Shown piece after piece: positions 1 to 6,595 of a stretch of DNA of 22,159 bases. Source of the stretch: Burkholderiales bacterium (GTDB taxonomy: Bacteria > Pseudomonadota > Gammaproteobacteria > Burkholderiales > Burkholderiaceae_C); contig JANXTP010000188.1 in the NCBI GenBank assembly GCA_025352345.1, positions 1 to 22,159 of the forward strand, read 5' to 3'. Position numbers and translations under genes: made by a program. Within the stretch, counting starts at the first letter, position 1. The number at the start of each line of letters is the position of its first letter. The notes under the pieces are model-generated. The model was not told the DNA's origin. It saw nothing but the letters and a program-made list of their open reading frames with translations, and ran no database searches.

Positions 1-942
1 GGCAAGCTGGTGCCGAAGGACGTGCTGATCTGGCAGGACCCGGTTCCGACCATCGATCACGAACTGGTCACCGCGCAGGATGTCGCCGCGCTGAAGGCGC
101 AGCTGCTCGCCTCAGGCCTGACGATCTCGCAACTGGTCACCACGGCCTGGGCGTCTGCCTCGACCTTCCGCGGCAGCGACAAGCGCGGCGGCGCCAACGG
201 CTCACGCATCCGCCTCGCACCGCAGAAGGATTGGGAGGTCAACCAGCCGGCCGAGTTGGCAACCGTGTTGGCCAAGCTCGAAGCGATCCAGACCGCGTTC
301 AACGCAGCGCAGGCCAGCGGCAAGAAAGTGTCGCTGGCCGATCTGATCGTGCTGGGCGGGGCCGCGGCGGTCGAGGCCGCCGCGAAGCAAGCGGGCTTCG
401 AGGTGAAGGTGCCGTTCTCGCCGGGCCGCACCGACGCCTCGCAGGCGCAGACCGATGCGCACTCGTTTGCGCCGCTGGAACCCGTCGCAGACGGCTTCCG
501 CAACTACCTGCGCCCGGGGCTCGAAGGCTCGGCCACTGAGCTGCTGGTGGACAAGGCGCAGCTGCTGAAGTTGACGGCGCCCGAAATGACGGTGCTGATC
601 GGTGGGCTGCGTGTGTTGAATGCCAACGTCGGGAAGGCCGCCCACGGCGTCTTCACCCAGCGCCCCGAGACGCTGACCAACGACTTCTTCGTCAACCTGC
701 TCGACATGAGCACGGCCTGGCAGACATCCACTGGCAACCCAGCCGTGCTGGAAGGCCGCGATCGGGCGACGGGCCAAATCAAGTGGACGGGCACGGTCGT
801 CGATCTGGTCTTCGGCTCGAACTCGCAGCTGCGCGCACTTGCCGAGGTCTACGCCACGAGCGATGCGCACGCGAAGTTCGTCAACGACTTCGTCGCGGCC
901 TGGGCCAAGGTGATGAACCTCGATCGCTACGACTTGGCTTGA
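1..942 (+). CDS. katG: Catalase-peroxidase KatG, C-terminal part (5' end outside window)
   Basis: Bifunctional heme enzyme that removes hydrogen peroxide by catalase and peroxidase reactions in the cytoplasm. The reading frame is open from base 1, so the gene starts upstream; 313 codons are visible, and the in-frame GTG at base 10 is not a credible start. Family hallmarks are seen in order: LIWQDPVP at the left edge, then DLIVLGGAAAVEAAAKQAG, VPFSPGRTDASQAQTDAHSF, DGFRNYLRPG, LTAPEMTVLIGGLRVLNAN and TLTNDFFVNLLDM. These belong to the C-terminal peroxidase-like domain, which in this family has lost heme binding; the catalytic N-terminal domain and the Met-Tyr-Trp crosslink residues lie outside the window. 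The stop is TGA, followed 22 bases later by a rho-independent terminator. Assignment is secure; whether the missing part is intact cannot be judged. Confidence 0.97.
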   Translation, partial: GKLVPKDVLIWQDPVPTIDHELVTAQDVAALKAQLLASGLTISQLVTTAWASASTFRGSDKRGGANGSRIRLAPQKDWEVNQPAELATVLAKLEAIQTAFNAAQASGKKVSLADLIVLGGAAAVEAAAKQAGFEVKVPFSPGRTDASQAQTDAHSFAPLEPVADGFRNYLRPGLEGSATELLVDKAQLLKLTAPEMTVLIGGLRVLNANVGKAAHGVFTQRPETLTNDFFVNLLDMSTAWQTSTGNPAVLEGRDRATGQIKWTGTVVDLVFGSNSQLRALAEVYATSDAHAKFVNDFVAAWAKVMNLDRYDLA

Positions 943-964
943 GCACAGCGCGGCGTTGATCGGG

Positions 965-991
965 AAGGGCGGCAGCGGTGTCGCCCTTTTT
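965..991 (+). terminator. Rho-independent terminator of katG
   Basis: A 7-bp stem, AAGGGCG (965-971) pairing with CGCCCTT (982-988), has a 10-base loop and runs into TTTTT (987-991). It lies 22 bases after the katG stop and on the same strand, so it should separate katG transcription from the rubredoxin gene. Confidence 0.8.
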
Positions 992-1047
992 CCATTGGCA
1001 AGTGGCCGGCGTCTCATGCCGCCCTCGCCCGTCACCGCAAAATCACC

Positions 1048-1061
1048 GGGGAACTTTCCCC
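1048..1061. repeat. Short inverted repeat upstream of the rubredoxin gene
   Basis: GGGGAA and TTCCCC flank a CT centre, giving a perfect 6-bp inverted repeat 26 bases before the rubredoxin ATG. It contains GGAACTT, which resembles the -35 element of RpoE-type ECF sigma factors, but I find no matching -10 element at the right distance. It could be an operator, a small leader hairpin or chance. Confidence 0.35.
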
Positions 1062-1087
1062 TCCAACCTGCGCGAGACCCTTCAGAC

Positions 1088-1252
1088 ATGAAACAGTACC
1101 AATGCCTGGTGTGCGGCTTCATCTACGACGAAGCCCTCGGCATGCCCCATGACGGCATTCCGGCCGGCACCTTGTGGGCCGATGTGCCCGCGAACTGGGA
1201 GTGCCCGGACTGCGGCGTCTCGAAGGCCGATTTCGAGATGGTCGCGATCTAA
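1088..1252 (+). CDS. Rubredoxin
   Basis: A 54-residue one-iron electron-transfer protein of the cytoplasm. The four iron-binding cysteines are C6 and C9 (CLVCG) and C39 and C42 (CPDCG), with the aromatic core residues Y4, Y13, W30 and W37 of the family. The length is typical of rubredoxins (about 50-55 residues). The frame is open from 956, but the ATG at 1088 gives exactly the canonical N-terminus (MKQYQCLVCG), so I choose it; the ribosome site before it is weak (GAGA at 1074-1077). The redox partner is not visible here. The gene is convergent with priA, the stops being only 23 bases apart with no obvious terminator between them. Confidence 0.96.
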   Translation: MKQYQCLVCGFIYDEALGMPHDGIPAGTLWADVPANWECPDCGVSKADFEMVAI

Positions 1253-1275
1253 GGCAACACTGAGCCAGTCGCCGG

Positions 1276-3384
1276 TCAGATCCCCAGCGGGTCGACGTCG
1301 ACCGCCCAGCGCAGGATGCGCTGATCCGCAGCGCGCTCGCGCCGTATCGCGTGCAATGCGGGCAGCCAGTCGGCCAGGAAGCGTTGCAGGGCCTGCCGCG
1401 AGGCCGACTCGACCAGCATCTGCATCCGCTCGACGTTGGCCACCCGGGCGATCGGTGTCGGCACTGGCGGGTACAGCGTCACGCCGGCCAGCGCTGCATT
1501 GGCTTCAGCGGCGTTGGCCGCGGCCTGCAGGAAGCCACGCGCCGCGTCGGTGCTGCGGGCTTCGGCGCGCAGCAGCGCCAGGTGCGAATGCGGCGGCAGC
1601 CCGGCCATGCGGCGCTCGGCCAGCTGCGACTCGGCAAACACGTTGAAGTCGTGGCGGCACAGCGCGGCATACAGCGCGTGCTGCGGGTGCCAGGTCTGCA
1701 CCCACATCTCGCTGGCCGCCGCCTGCGCGGCATCTCGACCAGCGCGGCCTGCGGCCTGCATCAGCAGCGCAAACAGCCGCTCGGGTGCGCGGAAATCACT
1801 GCTGAACAGCGAGCTGTCGGGGTTGACCGCAGCCACCAGCGTGATGCGCCGAAAGTCGTGCCCCTTGGTGATCATCTGCGTGCCCACCAGCACATCGACC
1901 TCGCCCGCATGCACCGCCCCCAGACGCGCCTCCAGTTCGCCTTTCGCGCGCGTGCTGTCGGCGTCGATGCGGGCAATGCGCACCACTCGGCCGTCGGGCT
2001 GCATCAGCAGCTCAGCGAGCTGTTCTTCGAGGCGTTCGGTGCCGCGGCCGATCGGCTGGATGTCGAGGTTGCCGCAGTCGGGGCAAGCACGCGGCACACG
2101 CTCGGTGTAACCGCAATGGTGACAACGCAGTGTGCGGTCTAGCTTGTGGAACACCCGCCACGCGCTGCAATTGGGGCAGCCGCTCTTCCAGCCGCAGTCG
2201 CCGCAGTGCAGCACGGGCGCGTAGCCGCGGCGGTTCAGGAACACCAGGCTCTGCTCGCCACGTTCTATGCGCTGCTGCAGCGCGGCCACCAGCGGTGGCG
2301 AAAGTGCTGTACTGACCCCGCCAGCGCCCTTCACCTTCGGCTGCGTATTCATGTCCACCAGCCGCACCACAGGCAGCACGCCACCGCCGATGCGCGCCGG
2401 CAGCGACAGCCGCAGGTAGCGGCCTTCGTCGGCCCGCTGCCAGCTTTCCAGCGACGGCGTGGCCGAGCCGAGCAACACCGTCGCACCTTCGAGCTTTCCA
2501 CGGTAGACGGCCAGGTCGCGCGCCGAGTAGCGGGCGCCTTCCTGCTGCTTGTACGACGGGTCGTGCTCCTCGTCGACGACGATCAGCCCGAGCCGCGGCA
2601 TCGATGCGAACACCGCCAGCCGCGTGCCCAGCACCAGGTCGGCCAGCCCAAGGTGCGCCGCCAGCCAGCTGCGCAGCCGCTTCGCTGGCGTCAGCCCGCT
2701 GTGCATCGCCACGATGTGCCGTCCGGCAAAGCGCTCGGCAAATTGGGCTTCGAGCTGCGGCGTCAGGTTGATCTCCGGCACCAGCACCAGCGCCTGACGG
2801 CCCTGCGCCAGCGCCTCGGCTGCCGCGCGCAGGTAGATCTCGGTCTTGCCGCTGCCGGTGACCCCGTGCAGCAGCACGGTCGGCGCGGCAGGCGACCCTT
2901 GTGCCGCTGCCAGTTCGGCCAGCACCCGGGTCTGCGCAGCGTCGAGTTCCCGCGGGGTCGCTGCCGGCGCGGCCTTCGCCTGCGGCACGGCCAGCGCCCG
3001 GTGCAGGCGTGCGATGCGCTGGCGGACCTGCGTGTCGTCGAGCTTGCGCAGTTCGGGTGGCAGCACCGACAGCGCAACCTCACCGATGCCGCGCTGGTAG
3101 TAGCCCGCAGTGAAATCGACCAGCCGGCACCAGGCCGCGCTGAGCGGCGCCAGCGAGGTCAGCGCGTGCTGCAGCGGCTTCAGCCCGATGGTCGGGCCGA
3201 CCACCGCATCGCCAGCCTCCGCCTCGCCCGCCCACACCACACCGGTGACCTCGCGGGCACCGAACGGCACGCGGACCAGCGTGCCGGGGGGCAACGGCGA
3301 CTCGCCGAGATAAGTCAACGGCGCCCGCAGCGCGGTGTGCGCCGGGGCGTCCACCGCGACTTGGAGGCGGATGCTTTCAGGCAC
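1276..3384 (-). CDS. priA: Primosomal protein N' (PriA), replication restart helicase
   Basis: A 3'-to-5' superfamily 2 helicase that recognises stalled forks and reloads the replisome. From the start used here it has 702 residues (E. coli PriA has 732). Numbered from an alternative TTG start three codons upstream (3393): an N-terminal DNA-binding region, Walker A GVTGSGKT at 177-184, DEEH box at 274-277, LLGSATPS at 308-315, and two zinc sites made by C397, C400, C406, C409, C424, C427, C437 and C440, followed by the C-terminal helicase half with QAAGRAGR. I choose GTG at 3384 because AGGGG lies about 9 bases before it, whereas the TTG at 3393 directly abuts that motif. The upstream gap carries DnaA boxes. 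No defect is seen. Confidence 0.96.
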   Translation of the reverse strand: MPESIRLQVAVDAPAHTALRAPLTYLGESPLPPGTLVRVPFGAREVTGVVWAGEAEAGDAVVGPTIGLKPLQHALTSLAPLSAAWCRLVDFTAGYYQRGIGEVALSVLPPELRKLDDTQVRQRIARLHRALAVPQAKAAPAATPRELDAAQTRVLAELAAAQGSPAAPTVLLHGVTGSGKTEIYLRAAAEALAQGRQALVLVPEINLTPQLEAQFAERFAGRHIVAMHSGLTPAKRLRSWLAAHLGLADLVLGTRLAVFASMPRLGLIVVDEEHDPSYKQQEGARYSARDLAVYRGKLEGATVLLGSATPSLESWQRADEGRYLRLSLPARIGGGVLPVVRLVDMNTQPKVKGAGGVSTALSPPLVAALQQRIERGEQSLVFLNRRGYAPVLHCGDCGWKSGCPNCSAWRVFHKLDRTLRCHHCGYTERVPRACPDCGNLDIQPIGRGTERLEEQLAELLMQPDGRVVRIARIDADSTRAKGELEARLGAVHAGEVDVLVGTQMITKGHDFRRITLVAAVNPDSSLFSSDFRAPERLFALLMQAAGRAGRDAAQAAASEMWVQTWHPQHALYAALCRHDFNVFAESQLAERRMAGLPPHSHLALLRAEARSTDAARGFLQAAANAAEANAALAGVTLYPPVPTPIARVANVERMQMLVESASRQALQRFLADWLPALHAIRRERAADQRILRWAVDVDPLGI

Positions 3385-3484
3385 CGCTGTCAACCCCTGA
3401 GTTAAACGGGAAAGCTAGAGCTTTTCTCAGACATACCCGGTAAGCCACTGATTTGACTGACCTTTTCAAGCTGTCCACCCAATC

Positions 3485-3493
3485 TGTGGATAA
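3485..3493 (-). promoter_or_regulatory. Perfect DnaA box
   Basis: TGTGGATAA on the + strand is TTATCCACA on the - strand, the high-affinity DnaA recognition sequence. It lies about 100 bases before the priA start. Confidence 0.65.
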
Positions 3494-3496
3494 CTT

Positions 3497-3505
3497 TGTG
3501 GGTAA
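3497..3505 (-). promoter_or_regulatory. DnaA box with one mismatch
   Basis: TGTGGGTAA on the + strand is TTACCCACA on the - strand, one base away from the consensus. It has the same orientation as the perfect box and starts 12 bases from it, about one helical turn, a spacing often seen for cooperating boxes. Confidence 0.5.
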
Positions 3506-3622
3506 GCTTCGTAAAGTCATGCTAAATCCTTGATTCATCGGGCCTGGCCTTGGATTGCCCACTTTCAGGGCAGGGTTCCACGCCTAATGAAATCAACAAC
3601 TTAGCGACGATTAAATAAATAG

Positions 3623-3643
3623 TGCTGCTGCATTGCAGCAGCA
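3623..3643 (-). terminator. Strong hairpin, probable hemE terminator
   Basis: TGCTGCTGCA (3623-3632) and TGCAGCAGCA (3634-3643) form a perfect 10-bp inverted repeat around one base. Read on the - strand, it lies about 115 bases beyond the hemE stop and is followed by the T-rich run CTATTTATTTAA, so it may terminate hemE transcription. The T run is interrupted, and the AT-rich side could instead be an origin unwinding element. Confidence 0.5.
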
Positions 3644-3672
3644 GCCGGGGCGCCTGGGACAGGCAGGAGAAA

Positions 3673-3681
3673 TGGGGATAA
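3673..3681 (-). promoter_or_regulatory. DnaA-like box with one mismatch
   Basis: TGGGGATAA on the + strand is TTATCCCCA on the - strand, one mismatch from the DnaA consensus. It lies on the far side of the AT-rich run and hairpin from the tandem boxes. On its own it would be weak evidence. Confidence 0.3.
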
Positions 3682-3759
3682 GTCAATGCCTGAGCACTCA
3701 CTCACCGGAAAATTCAAGCGCTGGAACGCTCAGCGCCCGCTATACCCTGCCGCGTTGGC

Positions 3760-4857
3760 TCAGCCGTGCTGCCGCAAGCGGCGTGACACCTCGTGCACCG
3801 CATCGACCAGCGCGGTCACGCTCTCCGGCGGCGTGTGCTGGCTGATGCCGTGGCCGAGGTTGAAGATGTGGCTGTCCACCGTGCCGTTGCTGTGCAGGGG
3901 GCCGGGCACGCCGAAGCTTTCCAGCGTCTTGGTCACCTCGGCGCGGATCTGATCCGGGTTCGCGAACAGCACGCTCGGGTCGAGGTTGCCCTGCAGCGCG
4001 ACACGGCTGCCGACGCGCTCGCGAGCCGACTTCAGGTTGACCGTCCAATCCAGGCCCAGCACATCGGGCTCCAGTGCCGCCATCTCTTCCAGCCACAGGC
4101 CACCGCCTTTGGTGAACACGATGTGTGGAATGCGTTGGCCATCGTGCTCGCGCTTGAGCTGCTGCAGCACCCGCCGGGTGTAGGCCAGGCTGAACTCCTG
4201 AAACGCGCCGTCGGCCAGCACGCCGCCCCAGCTGTCGAACACCATCACCGCTTGCGCACCGGCTTCGATCTGCGTGTTCAGGTACAGCGCCACCGCATCG
4301 GCGTTGATCGCCAGGATGCGGTGCATCAGATCGGGGCGGCGGTACATCATGGTCTTGACCAGGCGGTAGTCGTCCGAGCCTGCCCCCTCGACCATGTAGC
4401 AGGCCAGCGTCCACGGGCTGCCTGAAAAACCGATCAGCGGCACGCGGCCATTCAGCGCCTTGCGGATCGAGGTGACGGCGTCGAACACATAGCGCAGCTT
4501 GGCCATGTCGGGCACGGCGAGCAGGTCGACTGCGGCCTCGTCGCGCACCGCGCGCTCGAACTTCGGGCCTTCGCCCATCGCGAAGCTCAGGCCCAGGCCC
4601 ATCGCATCGGGAATGGTGAGGATGTCGCTGAACAGGATGGCCGCATCGAGTGCATACCGCTCCAGCGGCTGCAGCGTCACCTCGGTGGCGTAGTCGGTGT
4701 TGGTGGCGAGGCCCATGAAGCTGCCGGCCTGCGCACGGGTGGCACGGTATTCCGGCAGGTAGCGCCCGGCCTGGCGCATCAGCCAGACGGGCGTGTGGGC
4801 GGTGGGCAGGCGCAGACAAGCGCGCAGGAAGCTGTCGTTTTGGAGGGGTGCATACAT
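3760..4857 (-). CDS. hemE: Uroporphyrinogen decarboxylase HemE
   Basis: Converts uroporphyrinogen III to coproporphyrinogen III by removing four acetate carboxyls, a cytoplasmic step of heme synthesis that needs no cofactor. It has 365 residues (E. coli 354). The N-terminal signature PVWLMRQAGRYLPEY is at residues 23-37 with substrate-binding R28 and R32, and catalytic D78 lies in ILFSDILTIPDAMG. Also seen are GFSGSPWTLACYM, VFDSWGG and, near the end, LGHGISQHTPPE. The ATG at 4857 gives the normal N-terminus. No ribosome-binding site precedes it; instead a -10-like GATAAT ends six bases before the ATG, which raises the possibility of a leaderless mRNA. The gene is divergent from cysK, and priA lies downstream on the same strand beyond a 375-bp gap. 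Confidence 0.97.
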   Translation of the reverse strand: MYAPLQNDSFLRACLRLPTAHTPVWLMRQAGRYLPEYRATRAQAGSFMGLATNTDYATEVTLQPLERYALDAAILFSDILTIPDAMGLGLSFAMGEGPKFERAVRDEAAVDLLAVPDMAKLRYVFDAVTSIRKALNGRVPLIGFSGSPWTLACYMVEGAGSDDYRLVKTMMYRRPDLMHRILAINADAVALYLNTQIEAGAQAVMVFDSWGGVLADGAFQEFSLAYTRRVLQQLKREHDGQRIPHIVFTKGGGLWLEEMAALEPDVLGLDWTVNLKSARERVGSRVALQGNLDPSVLFANPDQIRAEVTKTLESFGVPGPLHSNGTVDSHIFNLGHGISQHTPPESVTALVDAVHEVSRRLRQHG

Positions 4858-4880
4858 CCAGGAATTATCACGCCCATAAT
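4851..4880. promoter_or_regulatory. Overlapping divergent hemE and cysK promoter elements
   Basis: On the + strand CATAAT (4875-4880) matches the -10 consensus at 5 of 6 positions and would start a transcript near 4887, just before the cysK leader hairpin; the -35 candidate CATACA (4851-4856) is poor. On the - strand GATAAT (4869-4864) also matches 5 of 6 and would start hemE at or next to its ATG; I see no good -35. The two -10 elements are only 5 bases apart, so the promoters would compete. Confidence 0.4.
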
Positions 4881-4889
4881 TTCGTCTCC

Positions 4890-4918
4890 CCGGCGTTTGT
4901 GCCCCGGGAAAACGCCGG
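4890..4918 (+). promoter_or_regulatory. cysK leader hairpin
   Basis: CCGGCGTTT (4890-4898) pairs perfectly with AAACGCCGG (4910-4918), a 9-bp stem with an 11-base loop containing CCCGGG. It lies directly before the cysK ribosome site AGGAG (4925-4929) and is not followed by a T run, so it is not a standard terminator. It may stabilise the 5' end of the mRNA or take part in regulation. Confidence 0.5.
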
Positions 4919-4935
4919 ATTCACAGGAGCTGACC

Positions 4936-5856
4936 ATGCGCGCTGACACCATCCTCCAGACCATCGGCAACACGCCGCACATCCGCATCCAACGGCTGTT
5001 CGGTGCGGGTTCTCAGGTCTACATCAAGAGCGAACGCAGCAACCCCGGCGGCTCGATCAAGGACCGCATCGCACTCGCCATGGTGGAGGCGGCCGAAGCC
5101 TCGGGCGCGCTGGTGCCGGGCTCGACCATCATTGAGCCGACCTCGGGCAACACGGGTGTGGGCCTCGCGATGGTGGCCGCGGTGAAGGGTTACAAGCTGG
5201 TGCTGGTGATGCCCGAGAGCATGAGCATCGAGCGGCGGCGGCTGATGCTGGCCTACGGCGCCACCTTCGAGCTGACGCCGCGCGAAAAAGGCATGAGCGG
5301 TGCCATCGCCCGCGCCACTGAGTTGGTCGCAGCCACACCAATCGCCTGGATGCCGCAGCAGTTCGAGAACGCCGCCAACATCGATGTGCATGTGCGCACC
5401 ACCGCCATGGAGATCGCCCGTGACTTCCCCGAAGGCATCGACGCGCTGATCACCGGCGTGGGCACTGGCGGCCACATCACCGGCTGCGCGCAGGTGCTCA
5501 AGGCGAAGTGGCCCCAATTGAAGGTGTACGCGGTCGAGCCCACCGCCAGCCCGGTGATCAGCGGCGGCAAGCCGGGGCCGCACCCGATCCAGGGCATCGG
5601 CGCCGGGTTCATCCCGAAAAATCTGCACACCGCGCTGCTCGACGGCGTGATCCAGGTCGATGCCGAAGCGGCCCGCGAAATGGCACGGCGTGCGGCACGC
5701 GAAGAAGGCATGCTGGTGGGCGTGTCGTCAGGGGCCACGTTGGCCGCGATCGCCCAGAAGCTGCCCGAGCTGGCGCCCGGCGCCACCGTGCTCGGCTTCA
5801 ACTACGACACCGGCGAGCGCTACCTGTCGATCGAGGGGTTCCTGCCGGTGGAGTGA
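4936..5856 (+). CDS. cysK: Cysteine synthase (O-acetylserine sulfhydrylase), CysK/CysM family
   Basis: A PLP enzyme that makes L-cysteine from O-acetylserine and sulfide in the cytoplasm. It has 306 residues. K42 in NPGGSIKDR is the PLP lysine, PTSGNTG binds the substrate carboxylate, GVGTGGHITG holds the cofactor phosphate, and IQGIGAGFIP and the C-terminal YDTGERYLS are typical of the A-type enzyme. CysM (thiosulfate-using) is the main alternative; the IQGIG and YDTGERYLS motifs favour CysK. The ATG at 4936 has a good ribosome site (AGGAG, 6 bases before), so the longer open frame from 4795, overlapping hemE, is rejected. A 9-bp hairpin sits in the leader. lemA follows 130 bases later, probably as a separate unit. 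Confidence 0.93.
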   Translation: MRADTILQTIGNTPHIRIQRLFGAGSQVYIKSERSNPGGSIKDRIALAMVEAAEASGALVPGSTIIEPTSGNTGVGLAMVAAVKGYKLVLVMPESMSIERRRLMLAYGATFELTPREKGMSGAIARATELVAATPIAWMPQQFENAANIDVHVRTTAMEIARDFPEGIDALITGVGTGGHITGCAQVLKAKWPQLKVYAVEPTASPVISGGKPGPHPIQGIGAGFIPKNLHTALLDGVIQVDAEAAREMARRAAREEGMLVGVSSGATLAAIAQKLPELAPGATVLGFNYDTGERYLSIEGFLPVE

Positions 5857-5986
5857 GAGCGCATGAGCGCGACGGCGGCCCATGCGACGAAGCGCTTGGC
5901 AACAACCGGGCGCACGCTGCAAGCGGCCCATCGCGCGATCGGGGCAGTACCATGCCATGCTTCGAACCGACCCTCGGAGCGTGACG

Positions 5987-6595
5987 ATGTTTCAAAGACT
6001 AGGCTTGGCCGCGCTGGCGCTCACCACCCTGCTCGCCCTCAGCGGCTGTGGCTACAACCAATTCCAGAAGCTCGACGAAGAGGTCAAGGCCAGTTGGGCC
6101 GAGGTGCTGAACCAGTACCAGCGGCGCGCCGACCTGATCCCGAACATCGTTGCCACCGTCAAGGGCGAAGCCACCTTCGAGCAGGACACCCTGACCAAGG
6201 TGATCGAGGCTCGGTCGAAGGCGACCAGCATCCAGGCCACGCCCGAGCTGGTCAACGACCCCGCCGCCTTCCAAAAATTCCAGGCCGCGCAGGGTGAATT
6301 GACCGGTGCCTTGAGCCGGCTGATGGTGGTCGCCGAGCAGTACCCGAGCCTCAAGGCCAACCAGGCCTTCCAGGACCTGCGGGTGCAGCTCGAAGGCACC
6401 GAGAACCGGGTCACAGTGGCGCGCAACCGCTACATCAAGACGGTGGCCGACTACAACGTGCTGGCGCGCAGCTTCCCGAACAACCTGACTGCGATGGTGT
6501 TCGGCTACACCGTGAAGCCGAGCTTTTCAGTGCAGAACGAGGCCGAAATCTCGAAGCCGCCGGCGGTGAATTTCGACAAGCCCGCGGCCAAGTAA
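5987..6595 (+). CDS. lemA: LemA family lipoprotein
   Basis: A 202-residue LemA-family protein, a widespread helical, envelope-associated family of poorly known function. The N-terminus MFQRLGLAALALTTLLALSGC is a lipoprotein signal with lipobox LSGC and C21 as the lipidated residue, so it should be membrane-anchored with its helical domain in the periplasm. The family core is seen as NQYQRRADLIPNIVATVKG, TGALSRLMVVAEQYPSLKAN and ENRVTVARNRYIKTVADYN. I choose the ATG at 5987 (GGAG 7 bases before it) over 5882, because only it places the signal at the N-terminus and gives the usual family length. The stop codon touches the start of the next gene, so the two are translationally coupled. Confidence 0.94.
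   Translation: MFQRLGLAALALTTLLALSGCGYNQFQKLDEEVKASWAEVLNQYQRRADLIPNIVATVKGEATFEQDTLTKVIEARSKATSIQATPELVNDPAAFQKFQAAQGELTGALSRLMVVAEQYPSLKANQAFQDLRVQLEGTENRVTVARNRYIKTVADYNVLARSFPNNLTAMVFGYTVKPSFSVQNEAEISKPPAVNFDKPAAK

Larger units (their letters stand above)
3385..3759. other. priA-hemE gap: candidate replication origin or DnaA-controlled region
   Basis: This 375-bp stretch has no credible gene. It is visibly richer in A and T than its surroundings. It holds a perfect DnaA box (3485-3493), a one-mismatch box 12 bases on (3497-3505), a third one-mismatch box (3673-3681), an AT-rich run (3590-3622) and a 10-bp inverted repeat (3623-3643). All three boxes have the same orientation, reading TTATCCACA-like on the - strand. 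Boxes near an AT-rich element match the general design of bacterial origins. Against this, three boxes are few, and dnaA is not nearby. Alternatives are DnaA control of priA or simple promoter sequence. Confidence 0.4.

Noticed and set aside
1253..1275. Possible terminator between rubredoxin and priA
   Set aside because: Only 23 bases separate the convergent stops, and no stem with a T run is present.
3385..3393. A TTGACA hexamer on the - strand at the priA start region
   Set aside because: It perfectly matches a -35 element but overlaps the start-codon region, and any transcript from it would begin inside priA, so it is regarded as chance.
2146..3405. A 419-codon open frame opposite priA
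   Set aside because: Antisense shadow; glutamine/arginine/histidine-rich with no recognisable motif.
3672..3845. A small frame starting ATG after AGGAGA on the + strand
   Set aside because: The ribosome-like motif is good, but the frame runs into antisense hemE and encodes a serine/arginine/proline-rich peptide without similarity.
5857..5986. A promoter or small gene between cysK and lemA
   Set aside because: A TTGGCA-like hexamer occurs but without a matching -10, and the open frames here have no ribosome site or similarity.
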